Assembly (NCBI RefSeq): GCF_001037465.1
Contig: NZ_LFCV01000092.1
Coordinates: 1 to 64,000, forward strand
Length of the DNA: 64,000 nt
From: Xenorhabdus khoisanae
GTDB taxonomy: Bacteria; Pseudomonadota; Gammaproteobacteria; Enterobacterales; Enterobacteriaceae
Direction of reading: 5' to 3'
Shown here: piece by piece, positions 1 to 9,621 of the stretch
Layout: every line of letters begins with the position of its first letter
Numbering within the stretch: the stretch's first letter is position 1
The notes under the pieces: model-generated
What the model saw: only the letters and a program-made list of their open reading frames with translations
Database searches by the model: none
Told to the model about the DNA's origin: nothing
Translations under genes and position numbers: made by a program

Positions 1-1
1 A

Positions 2-127
2 CTTATGACACCTATTACTGCGGCTGTGGCTTTTACAGATTCACCTTTAAATAAAATCGCACAATTTGAAGGAACGGGAAGAGGAACGATATCTGCCACA
101 ATCTTAGGTGGTGGTTATTGGGAATAG
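2..127 (+). CDS. C-terminal fragment of an unrecognised protein cut by the window edge
   Basis: An open frame enters from the left edge and ends at a TAG at 125-127, giving about 41 residues. The last residues are glycine- and threonine-rich with alternating hydrophobics (FEGTGRGTISATILGGGYWE), which resembles a closing beta strand of a surface or fimbrial-type domain. I do not recognise the family and the rest lies outside the window. It runs towards the ape operon, so the two are convergent. No start is visible, so even its being a gene is only moderately supported. Confidence 0.4.
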   Translation, partial: LMTPITAAVAFTDSPLNKIAQFEGTGRGTISATILGGGYWE

Positions 128-386
128 TTTTGTAATAAAAACACTTATTCCATTTTTCTGATGAGTTTATCAAGTGTATTTCTGTTTGAATTATATTTAA
201 TCCTAAAAATTAAATTCTTGGTATTGATAAATAATCTAAAATTCGGCCTGATTCGGTTATGGAATGATATCCGAATTTATCAGAATTAAACTATTCGCAG
301 TGATTGATTAAATTCGTAATAATACATCTGAGTTGAACGGAAGAGATTAAATGCCATCGGGTTAACCATCCGATGGCATTTAATGT
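128..386. other. AT-rich gap between the left-edge frame and apeR
   Basis: No convincing gene is seen in these 259 bases. The stretch is AT-rich and holds only the inverted repeat at 349-381 that probably ends the ape operon. Confidence 0.6.
349..381 (-). terminator. Probable terminator of the ape operon
   Basis: A 12-bp perfect stem (aaatgccatcgg / ccgatggcattt) with a 9-base loop starts 6 bases beyond the apeR stop codon. On the minus strand it is followed by TTAATCTCTTCC, a weak T-tract, so termination may be imperfect. It could also stop the convergent left-edge frame. Confidence 0.65.
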
Positions 387-1631
387 TTATGCCCAGCGCT
401 GGATCACTATCGAAGTATTAATACCACCGAAGGCAAAGTTATTACTTTGGATAAACTCGGTCTGGATTTGACGCGGTTGGTGCATGATGTAATCCAATTC
501 ACCACAAGCGGGATCAACCTCGTTGAGATTGATGGTCGGTGCAAACCAGCCTTCATTCATCATTTCCAGCGTTAACCAGGCTTCAAGCGCACCACAGGCC
601 CCCAGTGTATGGCCGAAATAGCTTTTCAGTGAAGAGATAGGCGTTTGGTTGCCAAAGATATTGGCAGTGGCTTGACTCTCCGCCACATCTCCCCGATCGG
701 TTGCCGTTCCGTGAGCGCTGAGGTAACCGATATCGGCTGGCTGTAAGCCTGCTGATTTCAGCGCCATTTCAATACATATTTGCATGGTTTCGGATTTTGG
801 CTGAGTGATATGGGAAGCATCACAGTTAGTCGCAAATCCAATGATTTCACCATAAATTTTGGCGCCACGCGCTTTAGCGTGTTCCAATTCTTCAAGGATC
901 AGCGTGCCAGCACCTTCACCAATCACCAGCCCATCGCGGTTAACATCAAATGGGGAAGGCGTAGTTTTTGGTGCTTCATTTTTCTGGCTGGTGGCGAACA
1001 GGGTATCAAATACCGCTGCTTCGGATGGACACAGCTCTTCCGCGCCACCCGCAACCATCACGGTTTGATAGCCATGACGGATAGCTTCCCACGCATAACC
1101 GATCGCCTGACTACCCGATGTACAGGCACTTGAGGTTGGGATCACTCTGCCACGCAGACCAAAGAACAGCCCGGTGTTGACGGCAGTGGTATGTGGCATC
1201 ATCTGTACATAAGTTGTACCTGTGATGTTATTGGTATGCTTTTCTGTCAGCATGGTCGCAAATTCACTGACCGGCTTGGTACTGCCCGTCGAAGAACCGT
1301 AAGCAATGCCTGTTTCCCCATTGGTCAGGATGGGATCATCCAGTAAACCTGCCATCCCTAAAGCCAGCTCTGTGGCGCGCGTAGACATCAGAGAAACACG
1401 CCCCATGGAGCGAATGCGTTTACGGGTATAGTGTTCGGGTAAAATGAAATCCGTGACAGGTGCACCGAGGTGGGTATTAAGCCCGTCATATTCTGCCCAT
1501 GCCGGCATTTGTTGGACGGTGTTGATACCCGCTTTCAATCCTGCGGAAACAGATTGCCAATCATGCCCCAGAGCGGTAATACCGCCCATTCCCGTAATAA
1601 CTACCCTGCGAGTTGTTCCATTATGGCTCAT
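387..1631 (-). CDS. apeR: ApeR, 3-oxoacyl-ACP synthase (ketosynthase) of aryl polyene synthesis
   Basis: A 414-residue FabF-type ketosynthase, full length for the family. The thiolase-fold active site is intact: Cys170 in SSACTSG, His307 in AHGTATDRGD and His341 in FGHTLGACG. In APE systems ApeR is the second ketosynthase, condensing malonyl units on ACP either early or as support for the ApeO/ApeC pair; the exact division of labour cannot be read from sequence. It is the last gene of the operon. Its ATG overlaps the apeQ stop by 4 bp (ATGA), which implies translational coupling. Cytosolic, with no signal peptide. Confidence 0.9.
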   Translation of the reverse strand: MSHNGTTRRVVITGMGGITALGHDWQSVSAGLKAGINTVQQMPAWAEYDGLNTHLGAPVTDFILPEHYTRKRIRSMGRVSLMSTRATELALGMAGLLDDPILTNGETGIAYGSSTGSTKPVSEFATMLTEKHTNNITGTTYVQMMPHTTAVNTGLFFGLRGRVIPTSSACTSGSQAIGYAWEAIRHGYQTVMVAGGAEELCPSEAAVFDTLFATSQKNEAPKTTPSPFDVNRDGLVIGEGAGTLILEELEHAKARGAKIYGEIIGFATNCDASHITQPKSETMQICIEMALKSAGLQPADIGYLSAHGTATDRGDVAESQATANIFGNQTPISSLKSYFGHTLGACGALEAWLTLEMMNEGWFAPTINLNEVDPACGELDYIMHQPRQIQTEFIQSNNFAFGGINTSIVIQRWA

Positions 1632-2356
1632 AGCATTCCTCCATTGATTGAAATGACCTGACGGGTCACATAGCCTGCAATATCAGACATCAGGTAGCTG
1701 GCAAGACCGGCAACTTCATCGGCTTGCCCCATGCGTTTCATCGGGATCATATTCATGGCCTCTTTCAAGGCGACCTCTTCCATTTGAATCATATCTGTGC
1801 CAATTAGCCCTGGCGCAATACAGTTCACGGTGATTTTCCTTTTCGCCAACTCGATTGCCAGCGCTTTGGTGGCTCCGATAATGCCCGCTTTGGCTGCACT
1901 GTAATTGACCTGCCCACGGTTGCCCATCAAGCCAGACACGGATGACAAAGTGATGATTCGTCCTCCCTGACGCAAACCGATCATTGGCATTACGCAGGGA
2001 TGGATAACATTGTAGAAACCATCCAGATTGGTATGGATGACGCTATCCCAGTCACTGCCTTCCAGAGCAGGAAAAGCCCCGTCTTTGGCAATTCCGGCAT
2101 TGCAGACAATGCCATAATAGGCACCGTGGGTTTCGATATCTTTTTCCAGTACTTCACGGCAAGTTGTGCGATCTGAAACATCAAATTTCAGTACACGGCC
2201 ATGACCGTCATTTGCCTGAATGTGTTCCAGTGTTTTTTCTGCGCCTTTAGCATCGCTGTGATAATGAACGATGACGTTGAATCCGTCTGCTGCCAGTCGG
2301 CAGGCAATTGCTCTGCCGATTCCTTTGCTGGCACCGGTCACTAGAACTGAACGCAT
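1628..2356 (-). CDS. apeQ: ApeQ, 3-oxoacyl-ACP reductase (FabG-like SDR)
   Basis: A 242-residue short-chain dehydrogenase/reductase. The cofactor motif TGASKGIGRA is at residues 7-16, NAG at 86-88, and the catalytic triad is Ser138 or Ser139, Tyr152 and Lys156 (NYSAAKAG). It reduces each beta-keto intermediate on ACP with NADPH during polyene extension; the dehydratases then remove water to leave the conjugated double bond. Its start shares one base with the apeP stop (TAATG), and its stop overlaps the apeR start by 4 bp. Length and motifs match FabG; the APE role comes from the surrounding genes. Confidence 0.9.
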   Translation of the reverse strand: MRSVLVTGASKGIGRAIACRLAADGFNVIVHYHSDAKGAEKTLEHIQANDGHGRVLKFDVSDRTTCREVLEKDIETHGAYYGIVCNAGIAKDGAFPALEGSDWDSVIHTNLDGFYNVIHPCVMPMIGLRQGGRIITLSSVSGLMGNRGQVNYSAAKAGIIGATKALAIELAKRKITVNCIAPGLIGTDMIQMEEVALKEAMNMIPMKRMGQADEVAGLASYLMSDIAGYVTRQVISINGGML

Positions 2357-2832
2357 TATGCTACTCCATCCCTTTGAAATAATTGTTTAAGCTCTGTTTT
2401 ATCTGGTTGGTAGGTATTTAGGCGACCCGTTGTCAGCACCGTGCCGTTGCAACAGATCGAACCTTCAAAGCTGCCAACTTTTTCATCTTGTAGTAATAGA
2501 TTCATCTGGATATCCAGCACACTGCCTTGTGTGAAAACAGGGGCCTGACATCGTACTGCGCGCCCACCAAGCAACATGCCCAATGCGGAATCTTCTTCTT
2601 TTCTTTCCTTGCGATGCCAGCCAGACCAAACGCCAATGGTTTGTGCCATGATTTCAATGGCAAACCAACCCGGCAGGTGGCCTTCTCCGTTAAGAAAAGG
2701 CGACAGGACACCTTCTTTGCTGACGGTGACTTGGCAATGGACATGGTCACTGGAAACGTTGATCACTTTTTCCAGTAACACCATCGGTGCTTCATGAGGG
2801 AGGTAACAATCTACCGGTAAATAGTCAGGCAT
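2356..2832 (-). CDS. apeP: ApeP, hotdog-fold 3-hydroxyacyl-ACP dehydratase
   Basis: A 158-residue protein of the FabA/FabZ-like hotdog family (YiiD/ApeP group), with the central helix region GHLPGWFAIEIMAQTIGVW near residues 51-69. It dehydrates 3-hydroxyacyl-ACP intermediates, in APE systems probably alongside ApeI. I chose the ATG at 2832 because it shares one base with the apeO stop (TAATG), the same coupling used elsewhere in this operon. The frame stays open further upstream, but that extension lies inside apeO and does not look like dehydratase sequence. Confidence 0.85.
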   Translation of the reverse strand: MPDYLPVDCYLPHEAPMVLLEKVINVSSDHVHCQVTVSKEGVLSPFLNGEGHLPGWFAIEIMAQTIGVWSGWHRKERKEEDSALGMLLGGRAVRCQAPVFTQGSVLDIQMNLLLQDEKVGSFEGSICCNGTVLTTGRLNTYQPDKTELKQLFQRDGVA

Positions 2833-3998
2833 TATACAGTTCCCAATATCAGGCTGGTATTGTTTCCACCAAAGGCAAAAGAGTTCGACATGATGATCGG
2901 TTTTTCCAGTGGCTTGGGTTGAGCCAGAAGGCCACAAGCAACCAGTGAGGCGTCAATGCCTGAACGCGAGAAATCTTGTACAGGCAGGGGTAAATTGCGG
3001 GTAAGCAATAACCAGCAAAGACCGGCTTCACATGCGCCAGCCGCACCCAGAGTATGGCCGGTTAAATATTTGGTTGAACTGCACGGGGTGTTTTCGCCAA
3101 AAATCTGATTGATGACGAGGGATTCCATTTGGTCATTTAATTTTGTGCCAGTGCCATGCAGGTTGATATACCCAATCTCGGCGGGAGATAACCCTGCGTT
3201 GTCCAATGCCATATTGATGGCTTCAATCGCCCCTTTTCCTTCAGGATGAGGGGCAGACATATGCCATGCGTCACTGGATTCTCCAACACCGAGCAATGCA
3301 ATAGGCTGAGGCTCCCGTGTCAGCAGCAGTAATGTTGAGGCTTCCCCAATGGTAATGCCTTCGCGGTTTTCACAAAATGGCTCACATCGTGTTGAAGAGA
3401 GGGATTCAAGGCTATCGAAGCCATTGATTGGCATGCGGCTTAGTGTGTCTGCACCACCGACAATCGCTACATCGACCATGCCCATTTCAATCAGGCGCTG
3501 ACCAGTGATAACCGCCCGTGAACTGGATGAACAGGCCGTGGAGATGGTCAATGCCGGCCCATCGGTATCAAGGTAATTGGCAAGGAAGCGGGAAGGATCG
3601 CCCAGTTCTTGTTGGTAATAATGGTACTGCTCATTAGGTTGCTGATGGATTGTTCGGCTAACATGTTGATCACCTTCGTCAAGGCCAGATGTACTGGTTC
3701 CCATGATAATTGCGATGCGTTCCCGTCCGAAACGGGCGATAGCTTCATCCACTTGTGGTTTTATTTGCAGAAAGGCAGCCAGTAGTAAGCGGTTATTACG
3801 GCTGTTGTGCTTAAACAGAGCATCAGGAATGGCAGGTAATTCACCGTCAACGCCGCCCAGACAGCAGGTTTTATCAGGTTGCAACCAGCCAGAACGCTCA
3901 TACATGCCGGGTGCTTGGCCGATCACGAGGTTCTGGGCGATTTCATCCGTATTATTACCCAAGGCATTGAGCATACCCACGGCAGAAATATAAATCAT
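2832..3998 (-). CDS. apeO: ApeO, ketosynthase alpha of the APE type II PKS
   Basis: A 388-residue ketosynthase with Cys156 (TACSSSS), His281 (NLHGTGT) and His315 (TGHTLGAAG). In the characterised X. doucetiae system ApeO works as a heterodimer with the ketosynthase-like ApeC and performs repeated elongation, so it is the main chain-building enzyme. It starts 3 bp after the apeN stop and runs directly into apeP. It differs clearly from ApeR, for example in a shorter N-terminus without FabF's usual opening, so the two are not recent duplicates. Confidence 0.9.
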   Translation of the reverse strand: MIYISAVGMLNALGNNTDEIAQNLVIGQAPGMYERSGWLQPDKTCCLGGVDGELPAIPDALFKHNSRNNRLLLAAFLQIKPQVDEAIARFGRERIAIIMGTSTSGLDEGDQHVSRTIHQQPNEQYHYYQQELGDPSRFLANYLDTDGPALTISTACSSSSRAVITGQRLIEMGMVDVAIVGGADTLSRMPINGFDSLESLSSTRCEPFCENREGITIGEASTLLLLTREPQPIALLGVGESSDAWHMSAPHPEGKGAIEAINMALDNAGLSPAEIGYINLHGTGTKLNDQMESLVINQIFGENTPCSSTKYLTGHTLGAAGACEAGLCWLLLTRNLPLPVQDFSRSGIDASLVACGLLAQPKPLEKPIIMSNSFAFGGNNTSLILGTV

Positions 3999-4001
3999 GT
4001 T

Positions 4002-4565
4002 TTACTCTTCCAGATGCTGAATGGCGATGTTATAGCCAAAAATGAACTGCTGGACGCGAATCGGGCGTCGTTTGCCATTCGCGGTATCATAATGAATTTC
4101 CGTGATTAATTTTCCATTCTTATCATGCAGTTGGCGGGAATTACCGCTGTCCTTGAGTGTCCAGCCAGAAGGAAGCCGGGTCTGCCAGGCGGAAACGGGC
4201 CAATAACTCAGCATGATATCAGCCAATACTTGATTGGCTGGTGGAAGTTCCGGCAAAACAATAGATTGCTCGGTATGGATGCCGTTTTTGTCGTAATCCA
4301 GTTTGAATAACCGAATGCCTAACGAAGACAACCCCGCCAGAGACAGGTGTTGTTCATTAGCACTAAGCAACACAATTAATGATTGTTGTTTGTCTTTGAC
4401 GGTGGCTGTCAGCAATTGTTGTTCATTAATCGCAGGCGCAATGCTCGGTCCTGGCAGAGAAACGCGTACACCCGGCTTTAGCCACGCGCTGGGCGAGCTA
4501 TCTTGTGGAAAATTCGTACAAGCTGCCAACAGGCAAACCAGAGATAAGATAACTATCCGTATCAT
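4002..4565 (-). CDS. apeN: ApeN, DUF3261-type lipoprotein
   Basis: A 187-residue lipoprotein. A hydrophobic signal (MIRIVILSLVCLLAACTN) ends in the lipobox LAAC, so Cys16 is the likely acylated residue. The rest is soluble and probably periplasmic. DUF3261 proteins occur in APE clusters and are thought to help place the aryl polyene lipid in the outer membrane, but no mechanism is known to me. The ATG at 4565 overlaps the apeM stop by 4 bp (ATGA), which favours it over the longer upstream reading. Confidence 0.82.
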   Translation of the reverse strand: MIRIVILSLVCLLAACTNFPQDSSPSAWLKPGVRVSLPGPSIAPAINEQQLLTATVKDKQQSLIVLLSANEQHLSLAGLSSLGIRLFKLDYDKNGIHTEQSIVLPELPPANQVLADIMLSYWPVSAWQTRLPSGWTLKDSGNSRQLHDKNGKLITEIHYDTANGKRRPIRVQQFIFGYNIAIQHLEE

Positions 4566-6886
4566 GATTTCTTTTTCCTTTTTTGGCGTTCGGGCATAGC
4601 CAGTGGAGAGAGCAGGAATGCGGTAAAGATCCCACTGCATAACACAATGCCAAAACTACTGATTGCTTGGGTACTACTGAATACCAACATGCCGAGCGTG
4701 AGCAATGAAGTACACATTGCTACGCTGATTGCCAGCAAAGAGGTGAGTGGCGTACCACGGGGATTGCTGAAAAACAGGGTGTAGTTGATACCAATGCCCA
4801 GCACCAAAACCAGCGCCAAGATTGAGAATAAGTTAAGGCTATAGCCGCTAAAACCGAGAACAGCCAATCCACACCCTAATGACAGCAATGATGGCAATAT
4901 ACTGATGACACCCCGGCGCAGGCCCAGCCGAATAATATAACTGACGGCGATCAAGATGATTGAACCCGCCAGCAACCAGCCAAGCATGGTGCGGTAAAAC
5001 TGAAACATTTCATCAAAAGCCAGTTTGCGGTCGATCCAACTGACACCTGCCTGTTTCTCCGCTAATTGGCGCATCAGCACACTGTCCTTAACGCCGTTGA
5101 CGGGTAGCAGGACACCGCTTTGACCGTTTGGCAGGGTTATCCACATCAGGCGCCAGCCTTCACTGACCACACTGTTGAGCCAGTCATTCGGTATAACCGT
5201 CATAGGGTGGATATCTGGCTGTTTGATTGTCAGTCCCGCGTCTGCCAAACGAGCCATGATATTGGGAATGGCGGCCTTGATAAGCCCAAGATCCCGCTGC
5301 TGTTGTGCCAGAGAGGAAAGGGGCAGACGCTGGTACTGACTGATATTACCTTGCTGTTTTTCTGCATCCAGTTTGGGTATAAAAGACTCTAATCGCTGTA
5401 ATGTTTGTTCTGCATTATCGCCGTAAACCACGAACCATTTTTGGTCACTTCGCTGTCCGGTCAGTGCGGCAATGTGTTTTTCCTGTTGATGAATATCCTG
5501 TGGCAGAGCCTGCAATTGGGCAATGTCATCATTGACGTGCAAACGAGAGATCCCCAATAAAGCAAAAACTGCCAACATAGCGGGTAACCCGATATAAAAC
5601 AGACGATTACGTCTCCACAAAGCCAGCCAGCGCATTAGCATAATCATGGCAGGAATTGGGCGCACAGGCAGATTCTTAGCCAGTCGGGGATACCAGCAAA
5701 CGACGGTTAAGCAGGAAGCTGTCAGCCCCGCAGCGGCAAATACAGCCAATTGGCGCAGGCCGGGGAAGGGGGCAAACATCATGATGAGATAGGCAATAAC
5801 AGTGGTCGCTAATGCCATTAATAAAGCAGGCAAAACTTTCCGCATGCTTTGCCACGCTGTGACTTCCTGCCCGTGCACCATGCGCTCTGTCAGGTAATAA
5901 ATGGCGTAGTCAGCAGAAATACCGATGATGCTGATACTCATCACCAGCGTCATAAAATGCAATTCGCCAAAGACACCCAAGGTTGCCACGGTTCCGGCCA
6001 AAGCGCCGATGCTGATAGAGAGAACACACAGTAACAAGGGTTTCAGTGAGCGGAAAACACCATAGATAAGCAGCAATACTCCAAACACGGTAGCGCTACC
6101 CAATGTTGAAATATCGTGTTTTGCCTGTTGAGTCGCGTAATCGCTGTAAAACAGAGTTCCCCGTGAAATGACTTCGGCATCAGGAAATTGCGTTTTTAAG
6201 GTTTGCTGCAATTTATCGAGTTCAGTGACAGCATGATGCCCTTGCTGCATATCAAAAGAGGAACTGTTCAGCTCTCCGTGGAGCAGATACCAGTTTCTTC
6301 CTGACTCATCTTTAGCAACTAACCAGCCATTCTGAAGGCGTAATTGGCTGGATGTTTGTTGAAGCGCCAGTTGCGAACCCCTGACCAGCATCAAGGGATC
6401 ATTACTGAGCTCTTGCCCACTGACACCGGAAAAGGCGGAATAAACCTGAGACAGTATCCAGTTTGCCTGCTGACTGCCATCGTCTTTCAGCCTGCCACGG
6501 GTAGCAGGATCGAGCAGCGCATTACGGTGCTCATAGTAAAAGCGTCCCCATGCTTGTTGCTGTTCTGCGGTCATTGGCCCTTTGACATGGGTCAGAAATG
6601 AGGTTTTTTGCAGATGTTCCAGCCAATATTGCGCAGGTGCAGAGTCTTCTTTCTTCCCCGGACTGACCATCCAGACCAATTGGCGATCAAGGCGTTGTAT
6701 AAACTCTTCTTGCAGAGCGGGTGGCATCTCTCCGGCACTTTGTGCAGGTAGTAATGCCAGTACGCTGGTGGACAAGCGGGATTGCGGTAACAAGACTACC
6801 AGTGATATCAGTAAGATAGTGCACATGAGCAGCCAGAATAATGCCAGCAGACGCGGCTCAGAATTTGAAGTGTTGCTCTTCTTCAT
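4562..6886 (-). CDS. apeM: ApeM, MMPL/RND-family exporter
   Basis: A 774-residue inner-membrane protein with two repeats of a transmembrane helix, a large periplasmic loop and a bundle of five helices, the layout of MMPL/RND lipid exporters. The first helix is near residues 12-34. The bundle after the first loop carries MSISIIGISADYAIYYL; the matching position in the second half is LALVLVLGIGINYTLFF. Such proteins use proton flow to move lipid-linked products, so this is the likely APE-lipid transporter. It overlaps apeL by 29 bp and apeN by 4 bp. The C-terminal tail is rich in Lys and Arg. Confidence 0.88.
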   Translation of the reverse strand: MKKSNTSNSEPRLLALFWLLMCTILLISLVVLLPQSRLSTSVLALLPAQSAGEMPPALQEEFIQRLDRQLVWMVSPGKKEDSAPAQYWLEHLQKTSFLTHVKGPMTAEQQQAWGRFYYEHRNALLDPATRGRLKDDGSQQANWILSQVYSAFSGVSGQELSNDPLMLVRGSQLALQQTSSQLRLQNGWLVAKDESGRNWYLLHGELNSSSFDMQQGHHAVTELDKLQQTLKTQFPDAEVISRGTLFYSDYATQQAKHDISTLGSATVFGVLLLIYGVFRSLKPLLLCVLSISIGALAGTVATLGVFGELHFMTLVMSISIIGISADYAIYYLTERMVHGQEVTAWQSMRKVLPALLMALATTVIAYLIMMFAPFPGLRQLAVFAAAGLTASCLTVVCWYPRLAKNLPVRPIPAMIMLMRWLALWRRNRLFYIGLPAMLAVFALLGISRLHVNDDIAQLQALPQDIHQQEKHIAALTGQRSDQKWFVVYGDNAEQTLQRLESFIPKLDAEKQQGNISQYQRLPLSSLAQQQRDLGLIKAAIPNIMARLADAGLTIKQPDIHPMTVIPNDWLNSVVSEGWRLMWITLPNGQSGVLLPVNGVKDSVLMRQLAEKQAGVSWIDRKLAFDEMFQFYRTMLGWLLAGSIILIAVSYIIRLGLRRGVISILPSLLSLGCGLAVLGFSGYSLNLFSILALVLVLGIGINYTLFFSNPRGTPLTSLLAISVAMCTSLLTLGMLVFSSTQAISSFGIVLCSGIFTAFLLSPLAMPERQKRKKKS

Positions 6887-7481
6887 GGCTTAGCGTCTCA
6901 GGAGTCAGTCGGTGTTGAGTAAACGATAATTCTGTGCGATCACCCTGGCGATCGGTGAGTAAAATAGCATCAAGATTAGCTTGACCGTTCAGGGTAATCG
7001 CCGTGAACAGTTTATCCAAAGGGGAGGTTTTTGGCGTTAATACCAAACGCCACTTTTCCTGCCCTAAGTCACTGAACTCGATTTTGAAATTTTCTTCCAG
7101 CACGGCACGATCGGCCTGAAACAAGGCCCGCATCAAATGATTGAACTGAAACAGTTGTGGATTGGAGTCAGCAGTAATCACCTGAGGCGCTTGCCCCGAC
7201 ATGATTTGCACCATATGGCTGTCATCCAATACCAGTGTCAGCGGGAAAGGTTTCTTCTGATGCCACCACAGCCCTTGATGCTGTGAAACCAACATGTCAC
7301 CGTTGGAGCGCAGCGGTTGAGGCATGCCCTGAATTTGACGCTCCTGTGTAAAGTGAGCACGGACAACAGGCTGGTGTGTAAAGCGCTGTTGTAACTCTTC
7401 AAGGGTAACGGCATGTGCCACATTATTGATTATCAGAAAATTTGCTGTCAGAAATAGCAGCATCCAGCGCCATTTTTTCAC
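6858..7481 (-). CDS. apeL: ApeL, LolA-like periplasmic carrier
   Basis: A 207-residue protein with a clear signal peptide (MKKWRWMLLFLTANFLIINN, then VAHA as the cleavage region) and the LolA/LolB-like fold seen in APE clusters: an N-terminal LEELQQRFTHQPVVRAHFTQ stretch and several beta-rich segments. It probably carries or receives the lipid-linked pigment in the periplasm, between ApeM and the outer membrane. The start overlaps the apeK stop by 4 bp. Functional assignment is by family and context only. Confidence 0.83.
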   Translation of the reverse strand: MKKWRWMLLFLTANFLIINNVAHAVTLEELQQRFTHQPVVRAHFTQERQIQGMPQPLRSNGDMLVSQHQGLWWHQKKPFPLTLVLDDSHMVQIMSGQAPQVITADSNPQLFQFNHLMRALFQADRAVLEENFKIEFSDLGQEKWRLVLTPKTSPLDKLFTAITLNGQANLDAILLTDRQGDRTELSFTQHRLTPETLSHEEEQHFKF

Positions 7482-7900
7482 GGCCTAACTCCCATGCGTT
7501 CGAATAGAATATCCGGGCTGACAAAACTCATCTCCTGTGTTTCTTCGGAAACGGCAACCTGAATGGTGTAGCCCATCGTTGTTTTTTGGCCGCTTGCTGC
7601 ATCAAAAATCTGGTAAGCAATTTTCAGGCGGTTTTCAAATTCTTCAATGGTAGCCCTCACGCGTATTTTTTGTTCAAAGCGCACTGATGCACGGTATTTG
7701 ATTCGGGCATCAACGACAGGCCAAACGTAACCGGATTCGCGCATTTCGCTATAACCATAATTGAATTGGTTCATCAGCGCTTCACGGGCAATTTCAAAAT
7801 AGCGGAAGTAATTTCCATGCCAAACGACGCCCATGGGATCTGCGTCATGAAATGGCACGGTCAATTCGACCTCAGCGGTAAAACGGGGATCAGTCAGCAT
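7478..7900 (-). CDS. apeK: ApeK, YbgC-like acyl thioesterase (hotdog fold)
   Basis: A 140-residue 4-hydroxybenzoyl-CoA/YbgC-type thioesterase. The signature VPFHDADPMGVVWHGNYFRY lies near residues 15-34 and includes the catalytic Asp of the family (DADPMG) and the WHGNY segment. In APE synthesis it is thought to hydrolyse acyl-ACP or acyl-CoA, either to free the polyene or to edit stalled chains. It lies 5 bp after apeJ. Its length is typical for the family. Confidence 0.85.
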   Translation of the reverse strand: MLTDPRFTAEVELTVPFHDADPMGVVWHGNYFRYFEIAREALMNQFNYGYSEMRESGYVWPVVDARIKYRASVRFEQKIRVRATIEEFENRLKIAYQIFDAASGQKTTMGYTIQVAVSEETQEMSFVSPDILFERMGVRP

Positions 7901-7905
7901 TTTTT

Positions 7906-9621
7906 TTATTCCTTATTTGTCCGATCAGCTGGCAATTGCCAGAAATCGAAAAAATTGAACCAATCAAGGGGAGATTGCAGAGCGTAATGTTCCAGACGGG
8001 AAGCGTAGTGATCCACTGCCTGCTGCAATGCCTGTTCTCTTTGTTTACGCGGCAGTTCCAGCGGATTGGCGAAGTGCTCACAATAAATTCTGAATTGGTT
8101 ATTTTGTCGGAGAGCGAACATTAACAGTACTGGGCAGCGCAACACGGATGCAAGGATAAACGGCCCTTGCGGAAAGGGAGCTGGATGACCAAGGAATTGG
8201 CTCCAAACCACACGCTGGGTATTGGCTCGGGAAGGATTAACAGCAATCCGATCACCGACAATAGCGACCCATTCACCGGCATCAATTTTTTCTTTCAGCA
8301 TGATGGCGGTATCGGCTCCCACATCCGTCACCGGCAATAAATTGATGCCTGCCTGTGGTGAGACTTCTTCAATAATTTGTTTGAAACGTTGGGCATGTTC
8401 AGTAAACACCAGTGCATTGATGGTTTGTTTCCCTGCCTTTTGTGCCAGTGCCCGACAAACTTCAATGTCGCCCAGATGCGAAACCAGAAGCAGCTTGCCA
8501 CCTGAATTCCCATCCAAAAGCGTCTGTTCTGCGTCTGGTGCAAATTCGATATCTTTTCCCCATTTTAAATCACCGCGCCAGCTTGCGATTTTATCCAACA
8601 TGGCTCCGCCGAAACGCAGGTAATGACGGTAACTATCAAGGTGTTGTGGAATGGGGACCCCTTTGCGTTGCATGGTCTGTTTCAGACGCGCAAGATACTG
8701 ACGCGATGCCTGACGTTGTGAGCCGCCAGTGGCCCAGAAATAGCCAACAACAGGATAAAGCAGCCACTCAAAGGGCTTGCGTCCGAGCCATCGATAAACC
8801 GCCAGCATAAACTTCATGCCAAGCAGCCCCTTGCGCTCTTTAATATCAGACCAGTGACGGTGGTTGCGCCATAATCGTTTACGCCATAACAGCGAGGGAA
8901 TGCGTGGTAACATGCTGAAAAACAGACGGGTATGCATCCATGAGATGCTGAGGTTATCCCGCAGTGCATCGAAATGGGACAAGCCATTTTCAGGATAAAT
9001 CACTTTTGTTGGCACAAACTCACTTTCTGTTCCTTGCCAGTAAAGCCGCACCATGATTTCGATATCAAAATCCATCCTGCGGCCAATGTCTTTTTTAGCC
9101 AACAATTGCAGCGTAGGCGCCAACGGATAAACCCGGAAGCCACACATGCTGTCTTTGATGGAAAAAGAAAGCGTCTCTACCCAAACCCAGAAATGAGTGA
9201 TATAGCGTCCATAAAGGCGGGATTTTGGCACGGAAACGTCATATATCGGATTGCCGGAAATCAAGCTGTTAGGATGCTGCTGTGCCTTTGCTAAAAACGC
9301 GGGAATATCGTCAAGGCAATGTTGCCCATCTGCATCAACCTGCAAGGCGTGGCTATATCCTGCATCTGCGGCAGCCCGCATTCCTGCCATAACAGCCCCC
9401 CCTTTGCCCTGATTATGTGCAAGGCGGAGAAGCGTCACATTGGGAACCGATTTTGCCAAATCTTCAAGGCGACGTTGAGTATCAGCTTCACTTCCGTCAT
9501 CGACGATAAAGCAGTGAAGTTGATAAGGCGATAACCTTTCCAATACAGCAGGCATGGTTGCGCCGTGGTTATAACAAGGAATAACCACGCAGGGCGTAAT
9601 GGTGTTCACGCTCAGCGACAT
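7906..9621 (-). CDS. apeJ: ApeJ, fused family-2 glycosyltransferase and LpxL-like acyltransferase
   Basis: A 571-residue two-domain protein. Residues 10-240 form a GT2 glycosyltransferase (CVVIPCYNHG, then DADGQH as the DxD-like site). Residues about 290-560 form a lysophospholipid acyltransferase of the LpxL/HtrB type with the HX4D-like motif SHLGDIEVC. The fusion is characteristic of APE clusters and probably joins a sugar to a lipid and transfers the polyene acyl chain, making the membrane anchor. It overlaps apeI by 10 bp. There is no frame break at the domain boundary. Confidence 0.87.
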   Translation of the reverse strand: MSLSVNTITPCVVIPCYNHGATMPAVLERLSPYQLHCFIVDDGSEADTQRRLEDLAKSVPNVTLLRLAHNQGKGGAVMAGMRAAADAGYSHALQVDADGQHCLDDIPAFLAKAQQHPNSLISGNPIYDVSVPKSRLYGRYITHFWVWVETLSFSIKDSMCGFRVYPLAPTLQLLAKKDIGRRMDFDIEIMVRLYWQGTESEFVPTKVIYPENGLSHFDALRDNLSISWMHTRLFFSMLPRIPSLLWRKRLWRNHRHWSDIKERKGLLGMKFMLAVYRWLGRKPFEWLLYPVVGYFWATGGSQRQASRQYLARLKQTMQRKGVPIPQHLDSYRHYLRFGGAMLDKIASWRGDLKWGKDIEFAPDAEQTLLDGNSGGKLLLVSHLGDIEVCRALAQKAGKQTINALVFTEHAQRFKQIIEEVSPQAGINLLPVTDVGADTAIMLKEKIDAGEWVAIVGDRIAVNPSRANTQRVVWSQFLGHPAPFPQGPFILASVLRCPVLLMFALRQNNQFRIYCEHFANPLELPRKQREQALQQAVDHYASRLEHYALQSPLDWFNFFDFWQLPADRTNKE